A DNA stretch of 60,308 nucleotides from Fluviicola sp. GTDB lineage: Bacteria; Bacteroidota; Bacteroidia; Flavobacteriales_D; Crocinitomicaceae. The stretch is taken from positions 1-60,308 of the forward strand of contig JARWZO010000026.1 in assembly GCA_029866325.1 (NCBI GenBank). Direction: 5' to 3'. Below, piece after piece: positions 15,603-24,761 of the stretch (position 1 is its first letter; each line of letters opens with the position of its first letter). Below the pieces are notes generated by a model that saw nothing but the letters and a program-made list of their open reading frames with translations, was not told where the DNA came from and did not search any database. Position numbers and translations under genes: made by a program.

Positions 15603-18600
15603 ATGAAACAGTTCCTTTTTTTGAGTGCCGCTTTATTGTTGGCTTTTGGAGTCAATGCACAATTAGTACCAAATGGTAATTCGGGTTCTTCCACTACTGC
15701 TTATACCAATGGTGCAACCAATGACCCTATTTATATTTGGTGTAGTGATGTCTTATCGACTGCACAAGGTAGTTTAACTGCAACACCTCCAAGTGGGGTG
15801 GGTCCATTTACGTTTGACTGGTACTTCCATAATCAAAGCAATGCATCCTGGACTCCTTACACTACCCAAGTTGGAGCTACATCAACCGTAAACAGTTTGG
15901 TGAGTGATGGTTACCGGGTAGAAATCCGCGATGCGGGAAATGCTATCGTGGCTTGTTACATTGCCTGGGTGTGGAACATGAATACAGAGGTTACTGCTTC
16001 CAACACACGTACCGGATGTAATCAGGCAAACCTTTCGTCTGTAGTAAATACGACAGGTAGTTTTTCCTACTACAATCCACCACCTGCTGAATCTTTGATT
16101 ACGCCGAGTACGCAAATTCAGGTGTGTTTCTCAGCTACTCATACTTGGGTTTCCGATTTGGCTTTCTACCTTGTTGGTCCGCCTTCATGTGGAAGTCCTA
16201 CAATATTATTGTCACCAAACCCAGGTGCAATCGGCCAAGGTACGGTATGTAATTCCGGAGATAACGTAAATAACTTATGCTTCACTACAACACCTGCAGG
16301 TAACCTCAATGTTTGTGCACCAGCGCCATCAACATTATCTGGAACCTACAGTAGTTATGGGCCGGCAAACACTGCTATTAACTGGGCTCCATTGATTGGC
16401 TGCAATGCCGCTTCCGGGGGGTGGCAGGTTCAAATTTATGATTGTATCAGTCTTGATGTGGGAGCACTTACCAATTCTGTTATTACCTTCTCTAATTTGA
16501 CATCGGTTTGTGGGTCTCCTACTTCTATTACGTATAATTCTGGCTCTATAAACTCAGCAATTAATGACAACTCGTGCTCCGCGGGAACAGCTTCAATTTT
16601 TCAAGTTCCACCGGATCCGTCACTTACGATTCCAATTAACATTTCGGCAACCACAACCCTTCAGTGGACGGCAAATCCAGCAACTGCTATAACCAATTCA
16701 ACTTCATTAAATGCAACGGCAACGGGCGTTCCGGCTGGTTCAACCGATTTCATTCAAACTGCAACAACTGTTTTCGGAACAGCAAACTGTACTTCCGATG
16801 ATACAACGACATTCTCTTATGCATTACCTGTTGTGAATGCGGGACTCGATCAATCTGCATGTAGTGGTGCGAGCGTGACGCTTTCTGGCTCAGGAGCAAC
16901 ATCTTATTCATGGGATAACGGTGTCACGAACGGAGTTTCTTTTAACCCGGTTGCCACCCTAACGTATACTGTTACGGGGACGGATGCAGCAGGTTGTCAG
17001 GGGACAGATCAGGTTGTAGTAAGCGTTGGTACCAACCCTATTGTAGATGCTGGTGCCAATCAATCTATATGCCCGGGGCAATCAGTCACACTGAATGGAT
17101 CAGGTGCAAATTCTTATACATGGGATAATTCGGTAACAGACGGTGTGGCATTTACCCCGGCGGCAACCCAAACCTATACGGTAACAGGAAGTGACGTCGC
17201 AGGCTGTCAGGGAACGGATCAAGTAACTGTAACGGTAAACACGTTACCGGTTGTCGGAGCAGGTCCTGACCAAACAACGTGTGGCGGATCGGTGACTTTA
17301 TCAGGTTCCGGCGCTACAAGTTATACATGGGATAATGGCGTTACAGATGGTGTATCATTTACACCGGCTTCAACTCAAACATATACTGTTACGGGAACTG
17401 ATGCCAATGGTTGTCAGAGTACCGATCAGGTTACGGTTACAGTTGGCGCGAGCTTAAGCGTGAATGCAGGTCAGAACCAAAGTATTTGTCAAGGTCAGTC
17501 AGTAACACTCACCGCTACCGGAGCTTCGGGTTATGTTTGGGACAATGGTGTGACGCAAGGAGTTTCCTTTACTCCTGCCTCAACACAAACCTATACGGTT
17601 ACCGTTTCAGATGCAGTTGGATGTTCAGCTACTGATCAGGTGACTGTGACCGTGAATAGTATTCCAAACATTAATGCGGGTGCCAATCAGGCAATTTGTC
17701 CGGGTGGATCAGTTATCCTCAGCGGTTCAGGAGGTACGACTTATACTTGGAACAATGGTGTCACAAATGGTGTATCATTTAATCCAGCGAGTACGCAAAC
17801 ATACACGGTAACTGGTACAGATGCTAATGGCTGTACAAACACTGATCAAGTGTTGGTAACAGTGAATGCATTGCCGAATGTAAGTGCAGGTCAAGATCAA
17901 TCGGTTTGTGCCGGAACTACTGTAACACTTAACGGAAGTGGAGCAGTTTCGTACGTTTGGAATCTATCTGTTGTAAATAATGTTCCTTTTACACCTGGCG
18001 CAACTCAAATCTATACCGTTGTAGGAACAGATGCCAACGGATGTCAAAATTCCGATCAAGTTACTGTAACAGTGAATCCTCCGCCAACAATTGGTGCGGG
18101 AGCAGATCAAACGATTTGTGTGGGAACTTCTGTTACTCTTTCAGGTACCGGAGGTGTGAGTTATGTTTGGACAAATGGTGTAACCAATGGAGTATCGTTT
18201 AATCCGGGTTTAGGAACACAAATCTATACTGTTACCGGAACTGATGCTAACGGTTGTACGAATACCGATCAGGTTACCATTACAGTATTAACGGTACCGG
18301 TTGCTGATATCAACTCAACTGACCCGCTTTCTGGATATCCTGGTTTGGCGGTTACATTTACCAACTCAAGTACAAATGCAACCAACTTTGTGTGGGATTA
18401 CGATAACGGAGATACGGATGTAACCAACAACGTCAATCAAAATGGTGGATCAACCTTTAATTCTCCGGGAACTTACACAGTTACTTTAACTGCTTCCAAT
18501 GGCGTTTGTGATGATGTTGATCAGTTGATTGTGATCGTGATACCGTTTGAACCATTGGTGATTCACGTACCCAATGTATTTACACCTGATGCCGATGGCT

Positions 18601-18833
18601 TGAACGATACCTTCCAAATTGATACCGAAAATGCAGAAAGTATGTCGGTGATTATTATCAATCGTTGGGGTGAATTCATCGAAGAGTTGGATGAAATTAC
18701 AGATGTTTGGGATGGAACTTCCAAAGGAAAAGAAATGAGCGAAGGCGTATATTTCTTTAAATATAGCATTGGTGCGAAGGACGGTACAACAACCGAAGGA
18801 CAAGGGTTTGTTGAGCTGATTCGCGGTAAATAG
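15603..18833 (+). CDS. Large repeat adhesin with PKD domain and type B T9SS signal
   Basis: The 1076-residue surface protein has a signal peptide (about 1-19). Around residues 130-300, phrases such as LAFYLVGPP and GGWQVQIYD resemble the proprotein-convertase P-like beta-sandwich. Seven tandem 70-residue repeats follow (about 410-898), each with an AGxxQ opening, two conserved cysteines and a TYTVTGTDANGC-like strand. Next come a PKD-like domain (VADINSTDPLSGYPGLAVTF to TVTLTASNG) and a C-terminal type B sorting domain beginning NVFTPDADGLNDTFQI (gliding-motility C-terminal family). It should be exported by the T9SS and displayed on the surface or released. A terminator follows at 18853. Confidence 0.85.
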   Translation: MKQFLFLSAALLLAFGVNAQLVPNGNSGSSTTAYTNGATNDPIYIWCSDVLSTAQGSLTATPPSGVGPFTFDWYFHNQSNASWTPYTTQVGATSTVNSLVSDGYRVEIRDAGNAIVACYIAWVWNMNTEVTASNTRTGCNQANLSSVVNTTGSFSYYNPPPAESLITPSTQIQVCFSATHTWVSDLAFYLVGPPSCGSPTILLSPNPGAIGQGTVCNSGDNVNNLCFTTTPAGNLNVCAPAPSTLSGTYSSYGPANTAINWAPLIGCNAASGGWQVQIYDCISLDVGALTNSVITFSNLTSVCGSPTSITYNSGSINSAINDNSCSAGTASIFQVPPDPSLTIPINISATTTLQWTANPATAITNSTSLNATATGVPAGSTDFIQTATTVFGTANCTSDDTTTFSYALPVVNAGLDQSACSGASVTLSGSGATSYSWDNGVTNGVSFNPVATLTYTVTGTDAAGCQGTDQVVVSVGTNPIVDAGANQSICPGQSVTLNGSGANSYTWDNSVTDGVAFTPAATQTYTVTGSDVAGCQGTDQVTVTVNTLPVVGAGPDQTTCGGSVTLSGSGATSYTWDNGVTDGVSFTPASTQTYTVTGTDANGCQSTDQVTVTVGASLSVNAGQNQSICQGQSVTLTATGASGYVWDNGVTQGVSFTPASTQTYTVTVSDAVGCSATDQVTVTVNSIPNINAGANQAICPGGSVILSGSGGTTYTWNNGVTNGVSFNPASTQTYTVTGTDANGCTNTDQVLVTVNALPNVSAGQDQSVCAGTTVTLNGSGAVSYVWNLSVVNNVPFTPGATQIYTVVGTDANGCQNSDQVTVTVNPPPTIGAGADQTICVGTSVTLSGTGGVSYVWTNGVTNGVSFNPGLGTQIYTVTGTDANGCTNTDQVTITVLTVPVADINSTDPLSGYPGLAVTFTNSSTNATNFVWDYDNGDTDVTNNVNQNGGSTFNSPGTYTVTLTASNGVCDDVDQLIVIVIPFEPLVIHVPNVFTPDADGLNDTFQIDTENAESMSVIIINRWGEFIEELDEITDVWDGTSKGKEMSEGVYFFKYSIGAKDGTTTEGQGFVELIRGK
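16830..18299 (+). repeat. Seven tandem 210-bp coding repeats
   Basis: The region is exactly 7 x 210 bases, and every unit encodes 70 residues, except for 1-residue adjustments that cancel out. Each unit has a Cys near position 9 and another near position 55, spaced for an intra-domain disulfide. DNA identity between units is moderate because synonymous and non-synonymous sites both vary, so the array is old rather than freshly amplified. Confidence 0.85.
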
Positions 18834-18852
18834 AGTTTTCATATAAGCGCAG

Positions 18853-18888
18853 AAAGGGTTGTTCATCACTAGATGAACGGCCTTTTTT
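18853..18888 (+). terminator. Rho-independent terminator after the adhesin gene
   Basis: GTTCATC-ACTA-GATGAAC (18861-18878) is extended by outer AAAGG/CCTTT pairing and followed by a T run. It ends the 15260-18833 operon before ribF. Confidence 0.8.
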
Positions 18889-18953
18889 GTTTACGGTAAT
18901 TTTCTTTTTGGCTGGCGAAACGGTGATTACGAACTTTCCTTTAACTTTGCCGG

Positions 18954-19892
18954 ATGCGTATTATTCGTGATCTTACTCCGGACGTTCAATTCAATCAACC
19001 CATTGTTACTTTGGGAACCTATGATGGTGTTCATCTTGGACATCAAACCATTATCCGTGAAATGGTTTCGGAAGCACGTAAGAAGGGAAAAGAATCTGTT
19101 TTGCTCACGTTTCATCCACATCCGAGAATGGTATTGTACCCCGAAAGCCATTCGGTACGATTGATCGACACCATCGAAGAAAAGTTGGAAAAGCTAGAGA
19201 AACTCGGATTGGATACGGTCATTTTGTTTCCGTTTACCATCAAGTTTTCGCGACTCACCGCGGTTGAGTTTGTACGTGATGTGTTGGTAAATCAAATCGG
19301 TGTATCGCAAATGTTGGTTGGTTATGATCATCATTTCGGAAAAAACAGAGAAGGGAATTTTCAGCAGTTGGAAGAATTGGGTGTGCTTTATGACTTCGAG
19401 GTCCGCGAGATAAAAGCGGTTGAAACGAATGGTATTGCCGTAAGTTCTACCAAAATACGTAAAGCGCTGGCCGAAGGAGAGATGAAAAAGGTGGAACAAT
19501 TTTTGGGCGTTCCGTATCAATTATCGGGTGTAGTGATTCATGGTAATAAATTGGGTAGAACAATCGGTTTCCCAACTGCAAATCTTTACCTCGATCAAAC
19601 CACAAAAATTTTACCCGAAATGGGTGTGTATGCCGTTCAAATAATTGTTCGCGGAAATCGCCTGAACGGAGTAATGAATATTGGTAAAAAACCTACAGTG
19701 CAACAAACAGACGCCATTTCCGTTGAAGTATTTATCTTCGATTTTGAAGCGGAAATCTACGATGAAACGGTGCGCGTTTATGTATATGACAGACTGCGCG
19801 GCGAACAACGTTTCGGGTCGATTGATGAATTGAAATCTCAACTGAAAAAAGATGAAGAAAACGCTCGGTCTGTCCTTACTGCTATGGTTTAG
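18954..19892 (+). CDS. ribF: Bifunctional riboflavin kinase / FAD synthetase
   Basis: The protein has 312 residues. The N-terminal FAD synthetase (nucleotidylyl transferase) domain has GTYDGVHLGHQTII with the HxGH signature and SSTKIRKALAEG. The C-terminal riboflavin kinase domain starts near residue 185 (LSGVVIHGNKLGRTIGFPTA, then GVYAVQI and NIGKKPTV). It makes FMN from riboflavin and FAD from FMN in the cytoplasm. A TAACTTTG at 18939-18946, just upstream, looks like a Bacteroidota -7 box. The 3' end overlaps the start of the leucine-rich-repeat gene by 41 bases. Confidence 0.96.
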   Translation: MRIIRDLTPDVQFNQPIVTLGTYDGVHLGHQTIIREMVSEARKKGKESVLLTFHPHPRMVLYPESHSVRLIDTIEEKLEKLEKLGLDTVILFPFTIKFSRLTAVEFVRDVLVNQIGVSQMLVGYDHHFGKNREGNFQQLEELGVLYDFEVREIKAVETNGIAVSSTKIRKALAEGEMKKVEQFLGVPYQLSGVVIHGNKLGRTIGFPTANLYLDQTTKILPEMGVYAVQIIVRGNRLNGVMNIGKKPTVQQTDAISVEVFIFDFEAEIYDETVRVYVYDRLRGEQRFGSIDELKSQLKKDEENARSVLTAMV

Positions 19893-20445
19893 CTACACAC
19901 TGTGTTTCAGCACGCAATTAGCCGCACAAGATTCAATTCGAATTTATACATGGGAAGAAGCATTGCTTGCTCCGAAAGATTCCGTGTTCAGACTCGATGC
20001 CTCGAAACAAAAATGGGAAGAACTTCCGGCTGAATTGTTCACGTTCACGCATTTGAAATCGTTGGATATCAGTAAAAATAAATTGACCTCATTACCCGCA
20101 GAAATGAGTGTGTTCAAAGAATTACGCACCTTGGATGCCGGGAAAAACAAATTGAAGGAGTTTCCGGTTGCTATTTGCCCTTTGACACAACTAAAAAAAT
20201 TAATGCTCAACCGCAATTATATTACCACACTTCCTGCGTGTATCGGTTATTTTTCACAATTAAAAGTGCTCGATTTGTGGGATAATCCAATTGAATCGTT
20301 ACCAAGTGAACTTTCTAAAGTAACTTCCTTGGAAGTAGTTGATCTGCGTGGAATCCTCTTCAATCAAGCGTTTCAGGATAAATGGCGCGAAGAATTGCCA
20401 CAAACAAAATGGTATTTTGACCTCCCTTGCAAATGTTTGGATTAA
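19852..20445 (+). CDS. Secreted leucine-rich-repeat protein
   Basis: The 197-residue protein has a signal peptide (about 1-25, ending QLAAQ). About five leucine-rich repeats of 23 residues follow, for example LKSLDISKNKLTSLPAEM, LRTLDAGKNKLKEFP, LKKLMLNRNYITTLP and LKVLDLWDNPIESLP. These repeats usually bind proteins. The C-terminus (DLPCKCLD) has two cysteines that may pair. Its start lies inside the end of ribF in another frame, so translation may be coupled. Function unknown; exported to the periplasm or surface. Confidence 0.8.
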   Translation: MKKTLGLSLLLWFSYTLCFSTQLAAQDSIRIYTWEEALLAPKDSVFRLDASKQKWEELPAELFTFTHLKSLDISKNKLTSLPAEMSVFKELRTLDAGKNKLKEFPVAICPLTQLKKLMLNRNYITTLPACIGYFSQLKVLDLWDNPIESLPSELSKVTSLEVVDLRGILFNQAFQDKWREELPQTKWYFDLPCKCLD

Positions 20446-20543
20446 TTTTTCCAACCTTTTAAAAAAGCCTGCATCAATAGGTTGTTATTAAGGATAATCA
20501 GAGCTCTCTCTGATTGGTTTGGTAAATTGGGTTTTAGGTTTGG

Positions 20544-20573
20544 AAAAGGGTACTTCATAGAAGTACCCTTTTC
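20544..20573. terminator. Bidirectional terminator hairpin
   Basis: AAAAGGGTACTTC and GAAGTACCCTTTT pair perfectly around a very short loop, with T-rich sequence on one side and A-rich on the other. It stands between the convergent leucine-rich-repeat gene and ddl and can serve both. Confidence 0.8.
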
Positions 20574-20634
20574 TAGTTCTTGTTACCTTGTTTTGCCGAA
20601 CAATGCAACGGGAATAAGTCTTATAAATGGATTG

Positions 20635-21597
20635 TCAGAGTTCGACCTCCATTATTTCTTTCCAAAAATCGTGAATGCTGATGCCGTCTGCCGCCAACAT
20701 TTGCGGAACAATACTGGCTGCAGAAAATCCGGGAGTTGTATTTACCTCGATGAGGTAAGGAACATTGTTGACAATCATAAAATCTATGCGCGCAATCGAT
20801 TTTAATTGCAGCAATTGATAACACTTACGTGCAACTTCCCAAACCTGGTCACGCACCGTGTCTTCTATGCGCGCCGGAGTTATTTCCTGTGATTGACCCA
20901 AATATTTTGCTTCGTAATCAAAAAAGTCATTATCGGAAGCAATTTCAGTCAATGGCAATGCGTGCAATCCGGAATGCCGGCGATAAATTCCACAAGTCAC
21001 TTCTGTTCCGTCTAGAAATGCTTCCACAATCACCGTTCCACCTTCTGCAAAAGCTTTATCGAGTGCGGCTCCGAGCGCGTCGGCTGTATTTACGCGTGAA
21101 ATACCGTAACTGGATCCCGAATCGGATGGTTTCACAAAACAAGGTAAACCCAATTGGGCAATTATCGTTGCTTCGTCAACAGCCGTTCTGGATGTCATGA
21201 ATACCGATTCGGCAATGCGCACGCCAAACTTGCTCAGAAACTGATTGCAGTACCATTTATCAAACGAAAGCTCCGAAGCCAAGGCTCCTGAATTTACATA
21301 CGGAAGCCCTTTCATATCCAGATACGCCTGAATTTTTCCGTTTTCACCCGGATTTCCGTGAATATAGATTAATCCAATATCGATTTTGGTTTCGCTGCCG
21401 GCATCCGAAAAACTCAGAGTTTCCATGTTAAACGGTACTTTTCCTTCCGGAAGATGAACAAACCAAGCAGCTTTCGTCACCTCAATTTTCACAATCGTAT
21501 ACGTTGAAGGAAAGTTGTCTACTATCGTTTGAGCGCTCTTCATCGAAATGTCAAACTCCGAAGAAAAACCACCGCAAAATAATCCTACCGTTTTCAT
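20635..21597 (-). CDS. ddl: D-alanine--D-alanine ligase
   Basis: The 320-residue ATP-grasp enzyme joins two D-alanines for peptidoglycan precursors in the cytoplasm. Visible motifs are HGNPGENGKIQAYLD (the usual HGxxGEDGxIQ loop with Asn for Asp), PSDSGSSYGISRV (ATP-binding loop) and RIDFMIVNNVPYLIEVNTTP (metal-binding Asp, Glu and Asn). The N-terminal GLFCGGFSSEFDISMKSA corresponds to the GGxSxEhxVS signature. It is transcribed alone, divergent from the PASTA gene at 21738. Confidence 0.95.
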   Translation of the reverse strand: MKTVGLFCGGFSSEFDISMKSAQTIVDNFPSTYTIVKIEVTKAAWFVHLPEGKVPFNMETLSFSDAGSETKIDIGLIYIHGNPGENGKIQAYLDMKGLPYVNSGALASELSFDKWYCNQFLSKFGVRIAESVFMTSRTAVDEATIIAQLGLPCFVKPSDSGSSYGISRVNTADALGAALDKAFAEGGTVIVEAFLDGTEVTCGIYRRHSGLHALPLTEIASDNDFFDYEAKYLGQSQEITPARIEDTVRDQVWEVARKCYQLLQLKSIARIDFMIVNNVPYLIEVNTTPGFSAASIVPQMLAADGISIHDFWKEIMEVEL

Positions 21598-21737
21598 GAT
21601 CGTTTCTTTTTTGCGAAAATAGAGATAGGTAGCACGTTATTTTGACCGGATCGTTAAAAGTTTTAAGCATGAAATGTTGAAAGCTTCAATTCAAACGAAT
21701 CACATTCTTAGTATATTTGTTTCCTCATTCGTGAACG

Positions 21738-22526
21738 ATGGAATTTCTGAAAAAACTGCGCAACTTTATTTGGAGTAAACATTTTCTGAAGCATACCGGA
21801 TTAATTTTTCTGGCGTATGTAGTAATTGTAGGTGGCACCATCCTTATTTTGGATAGCTACACCAATCATGGTCAGCAAATCAAAGTTCCCAACCTGATTG
21901 GATTAAAATCGGATGTTGCTCGTCAGCGCGTGGAAGAATTGGGCTTGAAAATAGAAGTGCTTGATTCTGTTTACAACCCCGATATCGCTGCCGGAACAAT
22001 TGTTTCGCAAGATCCTGCTCCAACGTCAAAATCTTCAGTGTACGTAAAGGAAGATCGCATTATTCGTATTCAGGTTTCCAAAAAAACACGTTTGGTAGAA
22101 ATGCCGAGTTTGTTGGATAAATCGCAACGTTTCGCAGAAAGTGTGTTGAAAAACCGCGGATTAAAATACCGAATCGAATTCAAACAAACCAGTGAAGCCA
22201 ACGGCGCCGTATTGAAACAAATCTACAAAGGTTCCGAAATCAAAGAAGGAAAACGCATTCCGATTGGTTCTACCATCACCATTATTGTGGGCAGAAATGA
22301 AGGTGGTACGCCTGTTCAGGTTCCCGATTTGGTGGGTTCTACAATATCTGAGGCTCGCGGACGTTTAAGTGGAACATCTTTGAGTTTGTTCATTGGTTCT
22401 TGCGAAGGTTGCACGAATGCCCAAGATTCAACTTCTGCTATTATTCAGGCACAAAGCCCTGAGTATATGGATGGAGTAATGAGTCCGTCGGGTAGCACCG
22501 TTACCATTCAGGCGATTAAGAACTAA
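21738..22526 (+). CDS. Membrane-anchored PASTA-domain protein
   Basis: The 262-residue protein has one membrane segment (about 20-40, GLIFLAYVVIVGGTILIL) and three extracytoplasmic PASTA domains (about 47-115, 118-190, 193-260), each opening with a PxLxG/D-type phrase (VPNLIGLKSDVARQRVEELG, MPSLLDKSQRFAESVL, VPDLVGSTISEARGRL). PASTA domains bind peptidoglycan fragments. Usually they are attached to Ser/Thr kinases or PBP2x-type enzymes; here no kinase or transpeptidase part exists, and this free-standing form is common in Bacteroidota. Next to ddl, it fits a cell-wall role. A TATATTTG -7-like box lies at 21711-21718. Confidence 0.85.
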   Translation: MEFLKKLRNFIWSKHFLKHTGLIFLAYVVIVGGTILILDSYTNHGQQIKVPNLIGLKSDVARQRVEELGLKIEVLDSVYNPDIAAGTIVSQDPAPTSKSSVYVKEDRIIRIQVSKKTRLVEMPSLLDKSQRFAESVLKNRGLKYRIEFKQTSEANGAVLKQIYKGSEIKEGKRIPIGSTITIIVGRNEGGTPVQVPDLVGSTISEARGRLSGTSLSLFIGSCEGCTNAQDSTSAIIQAQSPEYMDGVMSPSGSTVTIQAIKN

Positions 22527-22553
22527 ACCCATCGATGGCCTAAACAATTGACA

Positions 22554-24761
22554 ATGAAAAAAAGTTTTTTGCTAGCGCTTTCCTGTTGGTTAGTTACGAG
22601 TGTGTTTGCTCAAACGGAATCCGTTGGACCAATTACACGACAATTCTTCGGAAAAGCGAGTATGATGCAAACGCGTGCTTCCAATCCGATTGATAGCACT
22701 TATGTTTACAATCTGGATACGCTGACCTTGCCTTTCTTTGATGAATTTTCGAAGTCGCGCTTCCAGCAATACAATGCACAGCCTTCCGACCCGAATGTTA
22801 GTGAACAACTCTTTCATCAATTATTGGATGTTGCAGATGTGCCCTTACCGGCTGATGACACGTATAGCCTCACGCAAACGCATCGTTACGAAACTACTGC
22901 CGGTGAAACAGATACAATTGATTTACCGGGTGTTTCCATCAAAATAGGAGATTTTTCTGTATACCCGATTGTGTATGCCACTACTACCGTCTATCCGCCT
23001 TATGATCTTTATGACACACTCGATTTTGTGAATGACATAGATACTATTTGGCAAATTCCACCTGATGTGGTTCAGGATTCGGCACTTATCTTTACCGTAC
23101 AGGTTTCTGATCCGAATGCATTGTGGGCCGATCATTATGCATACCATAATTATACGTTTGCTGTAAATCCATGGACCTTGGGTGTGGCCACATTTGACGG
23201 TCTCGATGAAAACGGTTTTCCATATAACTTTGGCTCCAGCACATCAGGAATAGCTGATTTTTTGACCTCAAAACCATTAGATCTTTCCGGGCTTTTGCCA
23301 AGTGATTCCATTTACCTCAGTTTTCTGGTGCAACCCGAGGGTTTTGGAGATGTTCCTGAAGCAGCCGATTCATTGAAGCTTGAATTTTACGACGTAAACG
23401 CCGATCAGTGGAACCAGGTTTGGGCTATGGGCGGATCTTCCACAACAGATTTTAAAGTGGGGCATATTCGTCTCACACAAGCCATTTATTTTACAGATGG
23501 TTTCCGTTTCCGTTTCAAAAACCGTGGCGGACTTTCAGGGTCACTGGATCATTTTCACTTGGATTACGTTCATCTGCGAACGCTCTCCGGTATTCAGGAT
23601 ACTTTATTCAAAGATTTTGCTTTTGTTTATCCGGTTGGAAGTCTGATCGAAGACTATACACAAGTTCCTTGGGATCACTGGAAAAACAGTGCTGTCAATC
23701 ACATGAACGATTCGTTGGTGGTGACGGTGAGAAATGGATCTAATCAGGTGGAAAACAATCAAAACGGAAGCGCGGCAGTAGAATTTGCTGGAGCTCCAGA
23801 GGGGAACTTCACTTTAATCGACCAAATTCTGTCAAACGGAATTAATTATGCAGCGCGAACAACCGTTGAGTCGTATCACGATTGCAACGACGGATATTCA
23901 TTTGATCCGACCACTCCGGGTGATGCGGTAAGTTTCGATATCATCGGTGCGGCTTCTGCACAATTTCCCAACTTCGTACAAAACGACTCGTGTTTTACCA
24001 CGCAGCAATTTGCGGATGTGTATGCCTACGATGATGGCTCTGCTGAAAAAGTATACGGTCCAACGGGAGTTCAGGCGCGTTTGGCCTATAAATTCACGCC
24101 TTATGAAGCAGATTCATTGATTGGAGTAAAAATGCACTTTGTGCCTTCGGTAAATGACGTTTCGGATAAATTGTTTCTCTTAAGTGTGTGGAATGACAAT
24201 GGCGGTCAACCGGGATCGGTTATTTATGAAGATGAATTTTTCTTTCCGCGTACACCACAATACGAAGACAGCATCGGTAAATTCACGACTTATTATCTGA
24301 AAGATACCATGAAACTTCCGATCACCGGAACATTCTATGTGGGTTGGAGACAAATAGATGCAGATCGTCTGAATATCGGAATGGACATGAATAACGATAA
24401 TTCCGACAAGATTTTCTACTCTATAAACGGAGGTGTTACTTGGTCTAATACCTCATTTGAAGGAAGTTTGATGATGCGACCTGTCTTTTCAACGGCTGTG
24501 AACGCCGATTTAGCGGTGGAAGAGCGTACTTTGACACCTTCGTGGGAGTTGTACCCGAATCCTACTTCAGGTGTTGTTAGCATCGACTGGAATGAAAACA
24601 CACCTTTCCCGGGTGCCATTTGTGTTGATGCGCAAGGTCGTGTTGTAGGAACCATGGAAGCCGACCGCCCAACGATTGATCTGAGTGCTAATCCGGCAGG
24701 AATCTATTTTATCCAACTCAACGGTTACAACCACCTTGTGAAAAAAGTCATTCGTTATTGA
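22554..24761 (+). CDS. Secreted protein with type A T9SS sorting domain
   Basis: About 735 residues, with a signal peptide MKKSFLLALSCWLVTSVFAQ. I start at the ATG at 22554; an in-frame TTG lies 6 bases earlier. The body is beta-rich, without catalytic motifs I recognise. SLDHFHLDYVHLRT in the middle and YDDGSAEKVYG later are seen in large secreted Bacteroidota proteins. The C-terminus is a classic type A T9SS sorting domain: LYPNPTSGVVSIDW, then NPAGIYFIQL and VKKVIRY. The product is exported by the T9SS. It overlaps rluD by one base (TGATG), so the two are translationally coupled. Confidence 0.85.
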   Translation: MKKSFLLALSCWLVTSVFAQTESVGPITRQFFGKASMMQTRASNPIDSTYVYNLDTLTLPFFDEFSKSRFQQYNAQPSDPNVSEQLFHQLLDVADVPLPADDTYSLTQTHRYETTAGETDTIDLPGVSIKIGDFSVYPIVYATTTVYPPYDLYDTLDFVNDIDTIWQIPPDVVQDSALIFTVQVSDPNALWADHYAYHNYTFAVNPWTLGVATFDGLDENGFPYNFGSSTSGIADFLTSKPLDLSGLLPSDSIYLSFLVQPEGFGDVPEAADSLKLEFYDVNADQWNQVWAMGGSSTTDFKVGHIRLTQAIYFTDGFRFRFKNRGGLSGSLDHFHLDYVHLRTLSGIQDTLFKDFAFVYPVGSLIEDYTQVPWDHWKNSAVNHMNDSLVVTVRNGSNQVENNQNGSAAVEFAGAPEGNFTLIDQILSNGINYAARTTVESYHDCNDGYSFDPTTPGDAVSFDIIGAASAQFPNFVQNDSCFTTQQFADVYAYDDGSAEKVYGPTGVQARLAYKFTPYEADSLIGVKMHFVPSVNDVSDKLFLLSVWNDNGGQPGSVIYEDEFFFPRTPQYEDSIGKFTTYYLKDTMKLPITGTFYVGWRQIDADRLNIGMDMNNDNSDKIFYSINGGVTWSNTSFEGSLMMRPVFSTAVNADLAVEERTLTPSWELYPNPTSGVVSIDWNENTPFPGAICVDAQGRVVGTMEADRPTIDLSANPAGIYFIQLNGYNHLVKKVIRY

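Noticed and set aside
16830-18299. Regular 210-bp repeats considered as a CRISPR array.
   Set aside because: The repeats are in frame, code for protein domains, and lack short identical repeats separated by unique spacers.
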